Shown here one piece after another: positions 17,801 to 25,222 of a DNA stretch of 64,000 bases (its first letter is position 1; every line of letters starts with the position of its first letter). The DNA is from Bhargavaea massiliensis (GTDB lineage: Bacteria; Bacillota; Bacilli; Bacillales_A; Planococcaceae): contig NZ_JAHBCJ010000003.1 in the NCBI RefSeq assembly GCF_018390575.1, positions 346,595 to 410,594 of the forward strand, given 5' to 3'. A program made the translations under genes and the position numbers. Below the pieces are notes generated by a model. It did not search any database. It saw only the letters and a list, made by a program, of their open reading frames with translations, and was not told the origin of the DNA.

Positions 17801-19424
17801 AAACAAGATCGCCGACCTGGACCGGCCAGCCATTGCGTCCTGCATAAAGTGTGATCGCTTCTGAAGTGTGCGGATTATCATCCGCAAGCTCATCAGGCGT
17901 CTGGATGTGGTAATAGTGGGAGCCGTTCAGTTCGTAATGGTACGTGACGATACCTTCCACGCCTTCGACACGCTGGCCATCGAACGAGGAGAAATGATCC
18001 GCACCCTGGATGTCATGAATCTGGAGTGCTTCGGTGATGGTGTACTCAAATGTGGAGACTTCGCTGAAGTCACCTTCCGCGTTACGGATAACGGCTTTCA
18101 GGACAGTATCTTCACTGATTGTGACCGGTCCTTCAATGACCGTTCCGTTTTCAGCCGGATCGGATCCGTCAATGGTATAGAGGATATCTGCATCCTTCGT
18201 AGTCGTCGTGAGGGTCACTTCCTGAGGGCCGACATATGTGCCGGATCCGGGAGTTGCCGATGCAGGACGCAGGATCGTGCTGTCAGCAACGATGTCGCCG
18301 GCGCCGCGAGGGATGATCTGGTAGCCATCATCGAATTGCTGGACGATGCCTGTGACCGACTCGTAGGCCATGCCTTCTTCCAGGCCGAGCTGGTTGGTTT
18401 CGTCGCGGACGATGAATTCACCGTTGCCGTCTGTCGCTGTGAAGTTCGCCCATGATCCGCCGCCGGACATGTCGCCGAGCGTCACGCCGCTGACGGTGAC
18501 CAGCTGCGACTCAAGCGCTTCGCCGATCTGGTCGCCCGTGACGGATTTGCCCGCCGGTGCTTCCGCATCTGCGCGGCTGACTACGGTCGCCCCGTCCAGC
18601 TGGAGAAGGCCGCGGTAGTCGGCGAGAGTTCCGGTCAGGGTCACTTCTTCGCCGACTTCAAGACCGAGGGAAGTCGGGCGGACCGCGATGCCGCCTGTTT
18701 CGTCCTGGATGGAAATGGTGTTCTTTAGATTGGCTGCGACCACACCTTTGATGGTAACCGTCTCGCCAAGAGGGAGAGCCCGGGCATCTGCGATGGAGAG
18801 GGTGTCAACCGGCTGTTCCGGATCGGCCGGGCTTCCATCCTGAAGGTGGGTGCCCAAATTCGTGAAGTCATCTTTTCCGAGCGCATCCCATTCAACGGTA
18901 CGGTCGAACGAATCATCAGCGATCTTGTCGCCGGATGCGACCGTAGCCTTGCGTACAAGCGTCAGGTCCGTTCCGAAATTGGCCCTGGCGCCGACCTGTC
19001 CGAAAGAATCGATGACCTGCCCGTCCTTTTTCAGGACGACCGCATCGTCACCGTTAAAGTTGATGACGGTCTGGTTCAGAAGGTCAGCTTTACCGGTAAT
19101 GTCAGAGGCCGCCTGGTTATGGGCCAGGACATAGGTTTCGCCTGGTGCAAGCGTTCCGGTCAGTTTCAGGGAGCTGCTCGGTGAAGTTGACCCATTTGCA
19201 TACAGTTCAAGGGTGTAGACCCCGAGATCCACTTCCGTTCCGGTGCCGTTATAGAGTTCCAGTGCCTTGTTAAAGCTGCTGCCCTCGATGTATTCCGAGA
19301 TCAGCAGGTCTTCCGCGGCAGTTTCCGCATTTGCGGTCGCCGGGATCGCGGGAACCATCAGGCTCAGCATGAGGCTTGCGGACAGCAGGCCATTGAGCGG
19401 CCTTCGCCAACGCTTTTGGTCCAT
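14871..19424 (-). CDS. Giant secreted double nuclease: EEP nuclease plus endonuclease I domain
   Basis: A 1517-residue exported multidomain nuclease. In order: signal peptide (about 1-33); lamin-tail domain (about 38-155; LLISEYIEGSSFNKALELYN); OB-fold region (about 205-375); a chitobiase-type C-terminal domain (about 385-465); a linker with further OB-like strands; endonuclease/exonuclease/phosphatase domain (about 755-1085; ASYNLENFSN, VTEVQDNNG, NHWNSKGG, VAVGDFNDYQ, GRASDHDPLM); a cadherin/Ig-like domain (about 1200-1290); and endonuclease I (about 1310-1505; DWNREHVWAKSHG, DIHHLRPTDVQVN). The layout extends the B. subtilis YhcR plan with a second nuclease. ATG at 19424 follows AAAAAGGAGC. 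With the 5'-nucleotidase downstream it should degrade external nucleic acid to nucleosides. Confidence 0.92.
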   Translation of the reverse strand: MDQKRWRRPLNGLLSASLMLSLMVPAIPATANAETAAEDLLISEYIEGSSFNKALELYNGTGTEVDLGVYTLELYANGSTSPSSSLKLTGTLAPGETYVLAHNQAASDITGKADLLNQTVINFNGDDAVVLKKDGQVIDSFGQVGARANFGTDLTLVRKATVASGDKIADDSFDRTVEWDALGKDDFTNLGTHLQDGSPADPEQPVDTLSIADARALPLGETVTIKGVVAANLKNTISIQDETGGIAVRPTSLGLEVGEEVTLTGTLADYRGLLQLDGATVVSRADAEAPAGKSVTGDQIGEALESQLVTVSGVTLGDMSGGGSWANFTATDGNGEFIVRDETNQLGLEEGMAYESVTGIVQQFDDGYQIIPRGAGDIVADSTILRPASATPGSGTYVGPQEVTLTTTTKDADILYTIDGSDPAENGTVIEGPVTISEDTVLKAVIRNAEGDFSEVSTFEYTITEALQIHDIQGADHFSSFDGQRVEGVEGIVTYHYELNGSHYYHIQTPDELADDNPHTSEAITLYAGRNGWPVQVGDLVSVSGEVSEYAIDGYSDRQETDLPITQINVRDDRGGQVSVVESGLDLPEPVVIDESNLPAETVDDDQLTVFDPESDAIDFWESLEGMRVTVGDLRAVGPQEHGDLVTVLENWPEETIHGGILYKEGDQNAERIQFRLEPNGPARDFEVATGDRFEGPNTGVVGYSYQNYKIFASLDEMKANHVEGDTEPEQTTLVKDGDKLTIASYNLENFSNNKKTTSDDKARKLARAIAVDMQSPDIVGVTEVQDNNGPDAGDSDASESYQRLIDAIVEAGGVRYEYANINPVNDEDGGQPGANIRVGFLYNPERVSLTDGIPHGDATTAVGYEDGKLTLNPGRIAPNDPAFEDSRKPLAAQFDFQGESVVVIANHWNSKGGDTPIFGKIQPPVLGSEAQRIEIAKLVNGFVEDVKADNPDANVVAVGDFNDYQFAEPLKILEGDIMTNMIHHVEAPDRYTYIYQGNSQVLDHIVVSNNLVEDTEIDILHINADFTDMAGRASDHDPLMVQIDLAQGMEFEPIVPEDHYVFDKPDKKKVTIGKQSVSVTINEHGVIPDGLYLNGRYAELHGEGFKNQTVFVKPKNDGTIIDAKGTEVKELIIESAKPLEIRGGENIQSIKFEKKASSEYLTLYDSKGRLIGLPGEEEPAPETNKAPEVSAPLENKAATEGETVSVDLSKHFSDPDGDALTYSATKGNVSGSTLTLDLETGTHLIAVTATDGKASATARFSVTVEQAEQPADPEEPVGPEGYYSGTEGLEGEALKAALHDIISEQEVLSYSEVWEALRLTDEDPNNPDNVILFYSQQSRSKDRNGGMVGDWNREHVWAKSHGDFGTSKGPGTDIHHLRPTDVQVNSSRGNLDFDYGGNPVNNCSGCLRDGDSFEAPDEVKGDVARMLFYMVTRYEEGDRVDLELNEQVNNGSAPFHGKLSVLLEWHEMDPVSEFEQHRNEVIFEIQGNRNPFIDNPEWVESIFGNGAADTKMEQAS

Positions 19425-19796
19425 TTAGATTTCGCTCCTTTTTATGGGTGTTCATTATGCATCGTGGGGTAGAATCATAGGCAATTCAATAGAATCAACG
19501 GAAACTTAGTAAAGCTTACAAAGTCTTTACACGGGACTTATGATTCAGGTTGTTTTCCTCCCTTCCCGTTAATCATGGAGCCGGTAAATTTAGGTGACAA
19601 TAGCATTTATTGAAGTTCAGATTTTTGATTCTATTAAACTATTCGGATTGGATCAGAAATTGGAGGGGCCGGAAGGGGAATTAGGTAATTGGACTTGTTC
19701 AGGGAGGGTCTAAAGTAGGCGAACCTCATTCAGTATCCTGTAACCTGTTGCAGACAAATATGTTATGATGAGAAAAAAGAATTGGTTGAATTTTTA
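19425..19796. promoter_or_regulatory. 372-base divergent intergenic region with three phased TTAYRM elements (possible Pho box)
   Basis: Between the minus-strand nuclease and the plus-strand sensor kinase. TTACAA (19516), TTACAC (19527) and TTATGA (19538) are spaced exactly 11 bases, the phasing of PhoP direct repeats in Bacillus. Phosphate control would suit an extracellular nuclease and nucleotidase, but the repeats read toward the other gene and only three are seen. TATGAT at 19764 is a possible -10 for the kinase. No terminator is evident. Confidence 0.35.
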
Positions 19797-21392
19797 ATGA
19801 AAAAACAGAAACTAACACAGGGGATCATAACGATTCAGCTGAAAATATTAGGGTTGGTAACTGCTCTGATATTGTTTATCGTTGCGGCCATTACTGGTAT
19901 TTACATATTTTTTGAATACAAAGAAGACATGGCAGATGCAGAACGGATGGCTTTTCAGACTGCGAAAACGCTGTCTTATATGCCGACGGTGCAAGAAGCT
20001 CTTCAAGACCAAGATGCGATTCCAGAATTAAGAAATCTCATGGATAATTTGCTTCGTGATACCAATGCTTCCGCAGTTGTGATGACTGAGGGAGAGCGGT
20101 TTTTTGTCACGATGGGGAACGAAGAGATGATTTTGAAGGTTTTCGATCAGCCTCCGATAGAGAAGGCGCTTATTTTTGGCAGTTCTTACACCGAGAGAAT
20201 AGGGAAAGCCGATAAAATGGCTTTGGTGGGTGTCTCACCCCTTATGATTGCTTACGGTGATTATCAAAAGGTGAATGGTGCAGTCATGGTCATTCATGAC
20301 GGGGGACTGATCATCAAGAGCGTTATCAGGGAGTCCGTTCCCATACTAACAGTTTCAACAATCGCTCTAATTGTCGGTTTGATCGGAAGTCTCCTGTTGG
20401 CCAAGGATATTAAGAAAGATACTTTAGGACTCGAACCAAAAGAAATCGCCTTTCTATACAAAGAACGCAAGACAGTGTTCTCCTCGTTAAAAGACGGGAT
20501 GATTGTGGCAGATGAGAGTGGACATATACGGATGATGAATCCGGTAGCGAAAAAGCTCTTTGGTGTTACAGGCAGTGTAAGAGGGATGCCGCTCATTCAT
20601 GTAGTCAGTGATCCGGGATACCCCTTCCTGAAAGATGATTTTCAAGGGGATGAGGAATTTGAGATTGGAGACCAGACCATCATCGCCAGCAGACAGGACA
20701 TTCGGGCAGCGGGACGGATTACGGGCACGATTTTCATGTTTAGGGATAAAACTGATTTGAGGAAAATGTCTGCTTCCCTGTCTGAAACCCGTCGCGTAAC
20801 TGAAGACTTGCGTGCCCAGACACATGAATTTAAAAATAAGCTGTACGTCATCTTGGGTCTGATCCAGCTTAACAAAAACGAACAGGCGATTTCTTTTATT
20901 CTCGATGAAACACAAAGCCAAGAGAACTATGTCAGGCTTGTCTCATCGTCGATTCGTGATGAAAAACTGCAGGCAATCATTCTCGGAAAACTGGCGAAGG
21001 CTTCCGAACAGCATGTCTCCTTCAAGATAGATCCGGGTTCGTCCCTGGCGAGTCTGCCTGACCATATCGACCTAAACGGATTGGTAACTATTCTTGGGAA
21101 CCTGATCGACAATGCGTTGGAGGCAGTGAGAAAACAGAAAAATGGAGAGGTTGTCCTGTTCGTGAGCGATATGGGAACGGACATCCTTTTCGAAGTGTCT
21201 GATAATGGTCCGGGCATTCCTGAAAAAAACATCGACAGGATATTCGAACGCGGGATTTCCGGGAAAGGGCCGGGAAGGGGATATGGACTGGCGAATGTGA
21301 AAAAGGAAGTGGGGTTGCTTGGAGGAGAGATTGAAGTCCAGTCCAATCCCGAAGGAACCACTTTTTCAGTATTTCTTCCGAAAAACAGATAG
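19797..21392 (+). CDS. Sensor histidine kinase of the CitA/DcuS/MalK family
   Basis: Membrane sensor, 531 residues from ATG 19797. Helix 1 (about 12-36, LGLVTALILFIVAAITGIYI) and helix 2 (about 178-200, ILTVSTIALIVGLIGSLLLA) enclose an external ligand-binding domain of the carboxylate-sensing type. A PAS domain follows (about 210-320), then the kinase core with phosphoacceptor His343 in AQTHEFKNKLYVI and the ATPase boxes NLIDNALEAV, DNGPGIP and GRGYGLANVK. It pairs with the regulator 11 bases downstream, and the adjoining tricarboxylate transporter suggests it senses citrate or tricarballylate. The SD is poor; a TTG at 19782 is an alternative start. Confidence 0.9.
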   Translation: MKKQKLTQGIITIQLKILGLVTALILFIVAAITGIYIFFEYKEDMADAERMAFQTAKTLSYMPTVQEALQDQDAIPELRNLMDNLLRDTNASAVVMTEGERFFVTMGNEEMILKVFDQPPIEKALIFGSSYTERIGKADKMALVGVSPLMIAYGDYQKVNGAVMVIHDGGLIIKSVIRESVPILTVSTIALIVGLIGSLLLAKDIKKDTLGLEPKEIAFLYKERKTVFSSLKDGMIVADESGHIRMMNPVAKKLFGVTGSVRGMPLIHVVSDPGYPFLKDDFQGDEEFEIGDQTIIASRQDIRAAGRITGTIFMFRDKTDLRKMSASLSETRRVTEDLRAQTHEFKNKLYVILGLIQLNKNEQAISFILDETQSQENYVRLVSSSIRDEKLQAIILGKLAKASEQHVSFKIDPGSSLASLPDHIDLNGLVTILGNLIDNALEAVRKQKNGEVVLFVSDMGTDILFEVSDNGPGIPEKNIDRIFERGISGKGPGRGYGLANVKKEVGLLGGEIEVQSNPEGTTFSVFLPKNR

Positions 21393-21403
21393 GAGGACTG
21401 GAA

Positions 21404-22072
21404 ATGCTTAATGTTCTGATCGTTGAAGATGATTTCCGTGTTGCGCAAATTCATGAAAGTTTTCTTGAACAGGTTCCCGGATTCAGGCTGGCAGGCAAAG
21501 CACGTGATGCAGCAGAGTCCCTGCAGTTTCTGAAAAATGGCGGAATCGACGTCGTCCTGCTCGATGTCTATATGCCGGACCGGCTCGGGACCGATTTGCT
21601 GTCTGAAATAAGGGAAGAACATCCGGGCGTTGATATCATCATGATTACTGCGGCGGACGAAACGGCAATTATCGGCAAAGCGTTGGATTATGGCGTGTAC
21701 CGGTATCTGGTCAAGCCTGTGGATAAAGAGGAATTCAGAGAAGCGCTAAATGAGGTCAAGAAAAAGCGGACTCTCCTTAAAGGGGAGCGGGTTGACCCGG
21801 ATGCTTTGAACCGGTTGTTCGGTACCGGAACCAACTCTACTGAAGACCTTCCGTCCGGAATCGACTCCGTCACTTTGAAAAAGGTAACCGAATTGATCGA
21901 AAGACATCCGGAAGGTGTTTCTTCCGAACAGGCCGGCAGTTTGCTTGGAGCTTCCAGGACAACGGCCCGACGTTATTTGGAATACCTGACGGGAATCGGC
22001 AAGGTACGTTCAGAAAGCGTGTATGGCATTGTAGGAAGACCCGAAAGACGATATTTTCCAAACGGCGGTTAA
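21404..22072 (+). CDS. Response regulator of the CitB/DcuR/MalR family
   Basis: A 222-residue two-domain regulator. The receiver domain (1-120) has acidic pocket EDD at 8-10, phosphoacceptor Asp54 in VVLLDVYMPD, and the Lys in YLVKPVDKEE. The C-terminal domain (about 150-222) is a winged-helix type used in citrate/malate regulators, with SSEQAGSLLGASRTTARRYL. It begins 11 bases after the kinase and has a strong SD (AGGAGG). By family and neighbourhood it should activate the tctCBA genes that start 160 bases downstream. Confidence 0.92.
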   Translation: MLNVLIVEDDFRVAQIHESFLEQVPGFRLAGKARDAAESLQFLKNGGIDVVLLDVYMPDRLGTDLLSEIREEHPGVDIIMITAADETAIIGKALDYGVYRYLVKPVDKEEFREALNEVKKKRTLLKGERVDPDALNRLFGTGTNSTEDLPSGIDSVTLKKVTELIERHPEGVSSEQAGSLLGASRTTARRYLEYLTGIGKVRSESVYGIVGRPERRYFPNGG

Positions 22073-22088
22073 TTCCGCCGTTCTTTTA
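22061..22088 (+). terminator. Intrinsic terminator overlapping the regulator stop codon
   Basis: AACGGCGG (22061-22068) pairs with CCGCCGTT (22075-22082), followed by CTTTTATTT. The TAA stop lies in the loop. Confidence 0.85.
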
Positions 22089-22141
22089 TTTCCTTGAACT
22101 TTATGAACTTTATTTACAGAACGTTAATAAAACACAATAGT

Positions 22142-22179
22142 TTGCAAACGTTTACATGGATAAGTCGGGCTATTAAGAT
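22142..22179 (+). promoter_or_regulatory. tctCBA promoter overlapped by a perfect cre site
   Basis: TTTACA (22151-22156) and TAAGAT (22174-22179) are spaced 17 bases. The 16-base TTGCAAACGTTTACAT at 22142-22157 matches the CcpA consensus WTGNAANCGNWWNCAW at every fixed position and covers the -35. Carbon catabolite repression of the tricarboxylate genes is therefore expected. Confidence 0.8.
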
Positions 22180-22231
22180 TTAGTTATTCAATTCAGAAAG
22201 TAACTGAGATTAATGAGGAGGACGGATAGAT

Positions 22232-23206
22232 ATGAAGAAATGGTTGCTTATCGCAGGGGCAACGCTTGCATTGGCCGGTTGCGGAAACAGCAATGCCGAA
22301 GATGGGGCAGATTTTCCGAACAAGAATGTTGAAATTGTCGCGCCCGCATCGCCGGGAGGCGGGTGGGACTTGACTGCGCGTTCGGTCCAGAAAGCATTGC
22401 AGGATAATGAACTCGTCACCGAAAATATTAACGTTCAGAATAAGCCTGGCGGCGGCGGAGAAGTGGGATGGAAGTATCTTGAAAAGCAAGATGCTCACAC
22501 ATTGGCCGTCAACTCCAGTCTTCTGATTACCAATAACCTGCTGGGTACCAGTGAATTAACCCATGAAGATTTCACTCCACTGGCGATCCTTTCCACGGAA
22601 TGGCTTTCCATCGCAGTGGCTCCGGATTCGCCATACTCAAACCTTGAAGAGCTGATGAATGCAATTAAGGAAGACCCCAAGTCAATCAAGATTGGTGTAG
22701 GACCGGCACTGGGCAATAACGACCATCTGTCACTTGTTCAATTGGCGGGCGAATACGGTATTGATGCCAAAGACTTGAACTTCCTTGTGTATGAGGGCGG
22801 CGGTGATGTCGTCACGGCACTGCTGGGCGGCCACGTCGATTTTGTGACCACTTCCATGTCCGAAGTCAAGGAGCAGCACCTCGCCGGAAAGCTGAAGATT
22901 CTTGGGATTTCCTCCGAGGAGCGTGTAGAAGATCTGGAGGATGTTCCAACGTACCAGGAGCAAGGGGTCGACATGGTCTTTCCTCACTGGCGCGGAATCA
23001 TGGGCCCTCCGAATATGACGGAAGAAGAAATTGCTTACTGGGATGAGCAACTGGCCGCCATGGCGGAAACCGAGCTGTGGCAGGAGATCGTTGAGAACAA
23101 TGACTGGGATAGCTATTACATGAACAGCGAAGAAACCTCAGCGTTTCTCAAGGAACAGACAGAAATGTATGAAAGCCTTGTAGAGGATGCAGGCATGGGT
23201 CAATGA
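22232..23206 (+). CDS. TctC-type tricarboxylate-binding lipoprotein
   Basis: Extracytoplasmic receptor of a tripartite tricarboxylate transporter (TTT), 324 residues. A short signal ends in lipobox ALAGC, so it is lipid-anchored. The Bug/TctC fold is recognised by PNKNVEIVAPASPGGGWD, NKPGGGGEVGWKYL and GGHVDFVTTSMSEVKEQ. It leads the operon tctC-tctB-tctA, preceded by GAGGAGGACGG. Ligands of this family include citrate and tricarballylate; a TcuA-like enzyme downstream makes tricarballylate or a relative the better guess. Confidence 0.92.
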   Translation: MKKWLLIAGATLALAGCGNSNAEDGADFPNKNVEIVAPASPGGGWDLTARSVQKALQDNELVTENINVQNKPGGGGEVGWKYLEKQDAHTLAVNSSLLITNNLLGTSELTHEDFTPLAILSTEWLSIAVAPDSPYSNLEELMNAIKEDPKSIKIGVGPALGNNDHLSLVQLAGEYGIDAKDLNFLVYEGGGDVVTALLGGHVDFVTTSMSEVKEQHLAGKLKILGISSEERVEDLEDVPTYQEQGVDMVFPHWRGIMGPPNMTEEEIAYWDEQLAAMAETELWQEIVENNDWDSYYMNSEETSAFLKEQTEMYESLVEDAGMGQ

Positions 23207-23245
23207 CCCTTACCTGCTTTTCCTTTCGAATAAGGAGGAATGGGT

Positions 23246-23695
23246 ATGAAATGGTTTAAGCTCGGGATGCCGGTCTTCCTGATGATTGTGGGTCTGGCAT
23301 TCCTGATCTCTGCGATTAATCTGCCGAAAGCAAACCTGGGGAATCCGAACGGCCCGCTTTATTTTCCGGTCGGCATCAGCATCCTGCTGATTGTGCTCTC
23401 TGTGATTTATCTGATCCAGGAACTCCGAAAAGCCCGTGAAGCCAATGATCATATCAGGGAATTGTTCACCGGGCGGACCCCTGTGCTGATCCTCAGCACG
23501 ATTGTACTGGGTGTCGTGTATGCACTGATATTTGAAACGCTGGGCTTTCTCGTTTCGACGATTCTGTTCCTCGGGGCACTGCTGTTCGTCGTCAACGGCC
23601 CCAGGAAATGGGTCTCAAATATTATTGTGACACTCGCATTCTCATTCATGACCTGGTATGCGTTCGGCGAATTGCTGGGCGTCAGCTTGCCTTAA
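23246..23695 (+). CDS. TctB small membrane subunit of the tricarboxylate transporter
   Basis: A 149-residue protein with four membrane helices, the usual TctB size; the first is MPVFLMIVGLAFLISAI and the last pair flank NGPRKWVSN. It is poorly conserved in sequence but fixed in position between tctC and tctA. ATG at 23246 is preferred because AAGGAGG lies seven bases upstream; the ATG at 23240 is too close. It is the auxiliary subunit of a Na+-coupled importer. Confidence 0.88.
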   Translation: MKWFKLGMPVFLMIVGLAFLISAINLPKANLGNPNGPLYFPVGISILLIVLSVIYLIQELRKAREANDHIRELFTGRTPVLILSTIVLGVVYALIFETLGFLVSTILFLGALLFVVNGPRKWVSNIIVTLAFSFMTWYAFGELLGVSLP

Positions 23696-23710
23696 GGAGG
23701 GGGAAACAGC

Positions 23711-25204
23711 ATGGATGCATTTATTGAAGGACTCACAACGTCCCTCCAGCCAATGAATATTTTGTGGATAGTGATCGGCGGCTTCCTGGGTACGGTTGTC
23801 GGGATGCTCCCGGGACTGGGTCCCGCAACAGCTGTTGCCGTCCTCATTCCTGTCACATTCGGGATGGATCCGGTCAGTGCCCTCATTCTGATGGCGGCCA
23901 TCTACTATGGTGCCATGTACGGCGGCTCAAGAAGTTCGATTCTGCTTAACACGCCGGGTGACGGATCGGCCATCGCGGCCACTTTCGACGGATATCCGAT
24001 GGCCAGGCAGGGCAAGGCCGGGGAAGCGATGGCACTTTCCGCAGTGGCTTCGTTCGTAGGCGGCATTATGGCAGTATTCGGTTTCATTCTCCTGGCCCAG
24101 CCATTGGCAAACTTTGCGCTCAGGTTCGGCCCGGCCGAGTATTTCCTGCTCATGCTGCTGACATTATCCGCGATCGTCTCGCTTTCGATGGGCAAAATGG
24201 TCAAAGGGTTCATTTCCATGAGCCTGGGGCTTCTGATCGGCACAATCGGAATTGATACCCAATCAGGCGTTTACCGCTTCACTTTTGGAATTACCGAACT
24301 GAGTGAAGGACTCGATTTCCTTATTGTCATTATCGGGATTTACGCTTTGGGGGAAGTGCTATTCAACTTCCTGACTATTGATGAAGACAGTAAAAAAGAG
24401 AGGAAAAAGGTCGGCAAGATCTGGTTTACGAAAGATCAGTGGAAACGGTCACGTATGCCGATGCTGCGCAGCGGTCCGCTAGGATTCATCATCGGCGTAC
24501 TGCCGGGAGCCGGCGGAACGATCGCATCGATGCTCAGCTACTCGTCGGAAAAGCAACTTTCCAAAAAGCCGGAAGAGTTCGGGAAGGGTGCCCCGGAAGG
24601 GCTTGCTGCTCCGGAGTCAGCAAATAACGCCGCTTCGGTAGGCGCGATGATTCCGCTCCTTACGATGGGCATTCCGGGTTCCGGTACGACTGCGGTCATG
24701 CTTGGAGCACTGATTATGCTCGGGATACGGCCGGGTCCTCTGCTTTTTGAAAACCAGCCCGAAACGGTCTGGACACTCGTCAACAGTATGTTTATCGGGA
24801 ACGTTGCACTCGTCATTATTAACATTGTCCTTGTCGGATTGCTGGTGAAAATTCTTGATACACCGGCGAAAATTCTTTATCCGCTCATCGTCATGCTGGC
24901 ATTCATCGGTACATACACGCTCAGCTACACGGCATTCGACTTCTTCCTGCTGATCCTTTTCGGATACTTTGGTCTGGTTATGAAGATTCTTGATTTCCCG
25001 CTGGCACCGCTGATTCTCGCGGCCATTGTCGGGGGCGACATGGAACAGAATTTCCGGATGGCTCTCTCTGCATCGAATGGCAGTCTCGGAATCTTCTTCA
25101 ATTCGGGAGTATCCATCGCGCTGTTGGTGCTGATCATTCTATCGCTTTGCTACCCACTGATTGTCAAGGCGTTCCAACGCCGCAAAGCCGATCCTATTTC
25201 GTAA
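23711..25204 (+). CDS. TctA large permease subunit of the tricarboxylate transporter
   Basis: The 497-residue channel-forming subunit with about twelve membrane helices. TctA motifs are clear: GTVVGMLPGLGPATAVAVL near the start, YYGAMYGGSRSSILLNTPGD, and the symmetric second half GVLPGAGGTIASMLSY with ESANNAA and LTMGIPGSGTTAVMLG. The start follows AAGGAGGGGGAAACAGC, 15 bases after tctB. Together with TctC and TctB it imports a tri- or dicarboxylate using a sodium gradient. Confidence 0.94.
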   Translation: MDAFIEGLTTSLQPMNILWIVIGGFLGTVVGMLPGLGPATAVAVLIPVTFGMDPVSALILMAAIYYGAMYGGSRSSILLNTPGDGSAIAATFDGYPMARQGKAGEAMALSAVASFVGGIMAVFGFILLAQPLANFALRFGPAEYFLLMLLTLSAIVSLSMGKMVKGFISMSLGLLIGTIGIDTQSGVYRFTFGITELSEGLDFLIVIIGIYALGEVLFNFLTIDEDSKKERKKVGKIWFTKDQWKRSRMPMLRSGPLGFIIGVLPGAGGTIASMLSYSSEKQLSKKPEEFGKGAPEGLAAPESANNAASVGAMIPLLTMGIPGSGTTAVMLGALIMLGIRPGPLLFENQPETVWTLVNSMFIGNVALVIINIVLVGLLVKILDTPAKILYPLIVMLAFIGTYTLSYTAFDFFLLILFGYFGLVMKILDFPLAPLILAAIVGGDMEQNFRMALSASNGSLGIFFNSGVSIALLVLIILSLCYPLIVKAFQRRKADPIS

Positions 25205-25222
25205 ACAAAGGGTGGATTTCAA

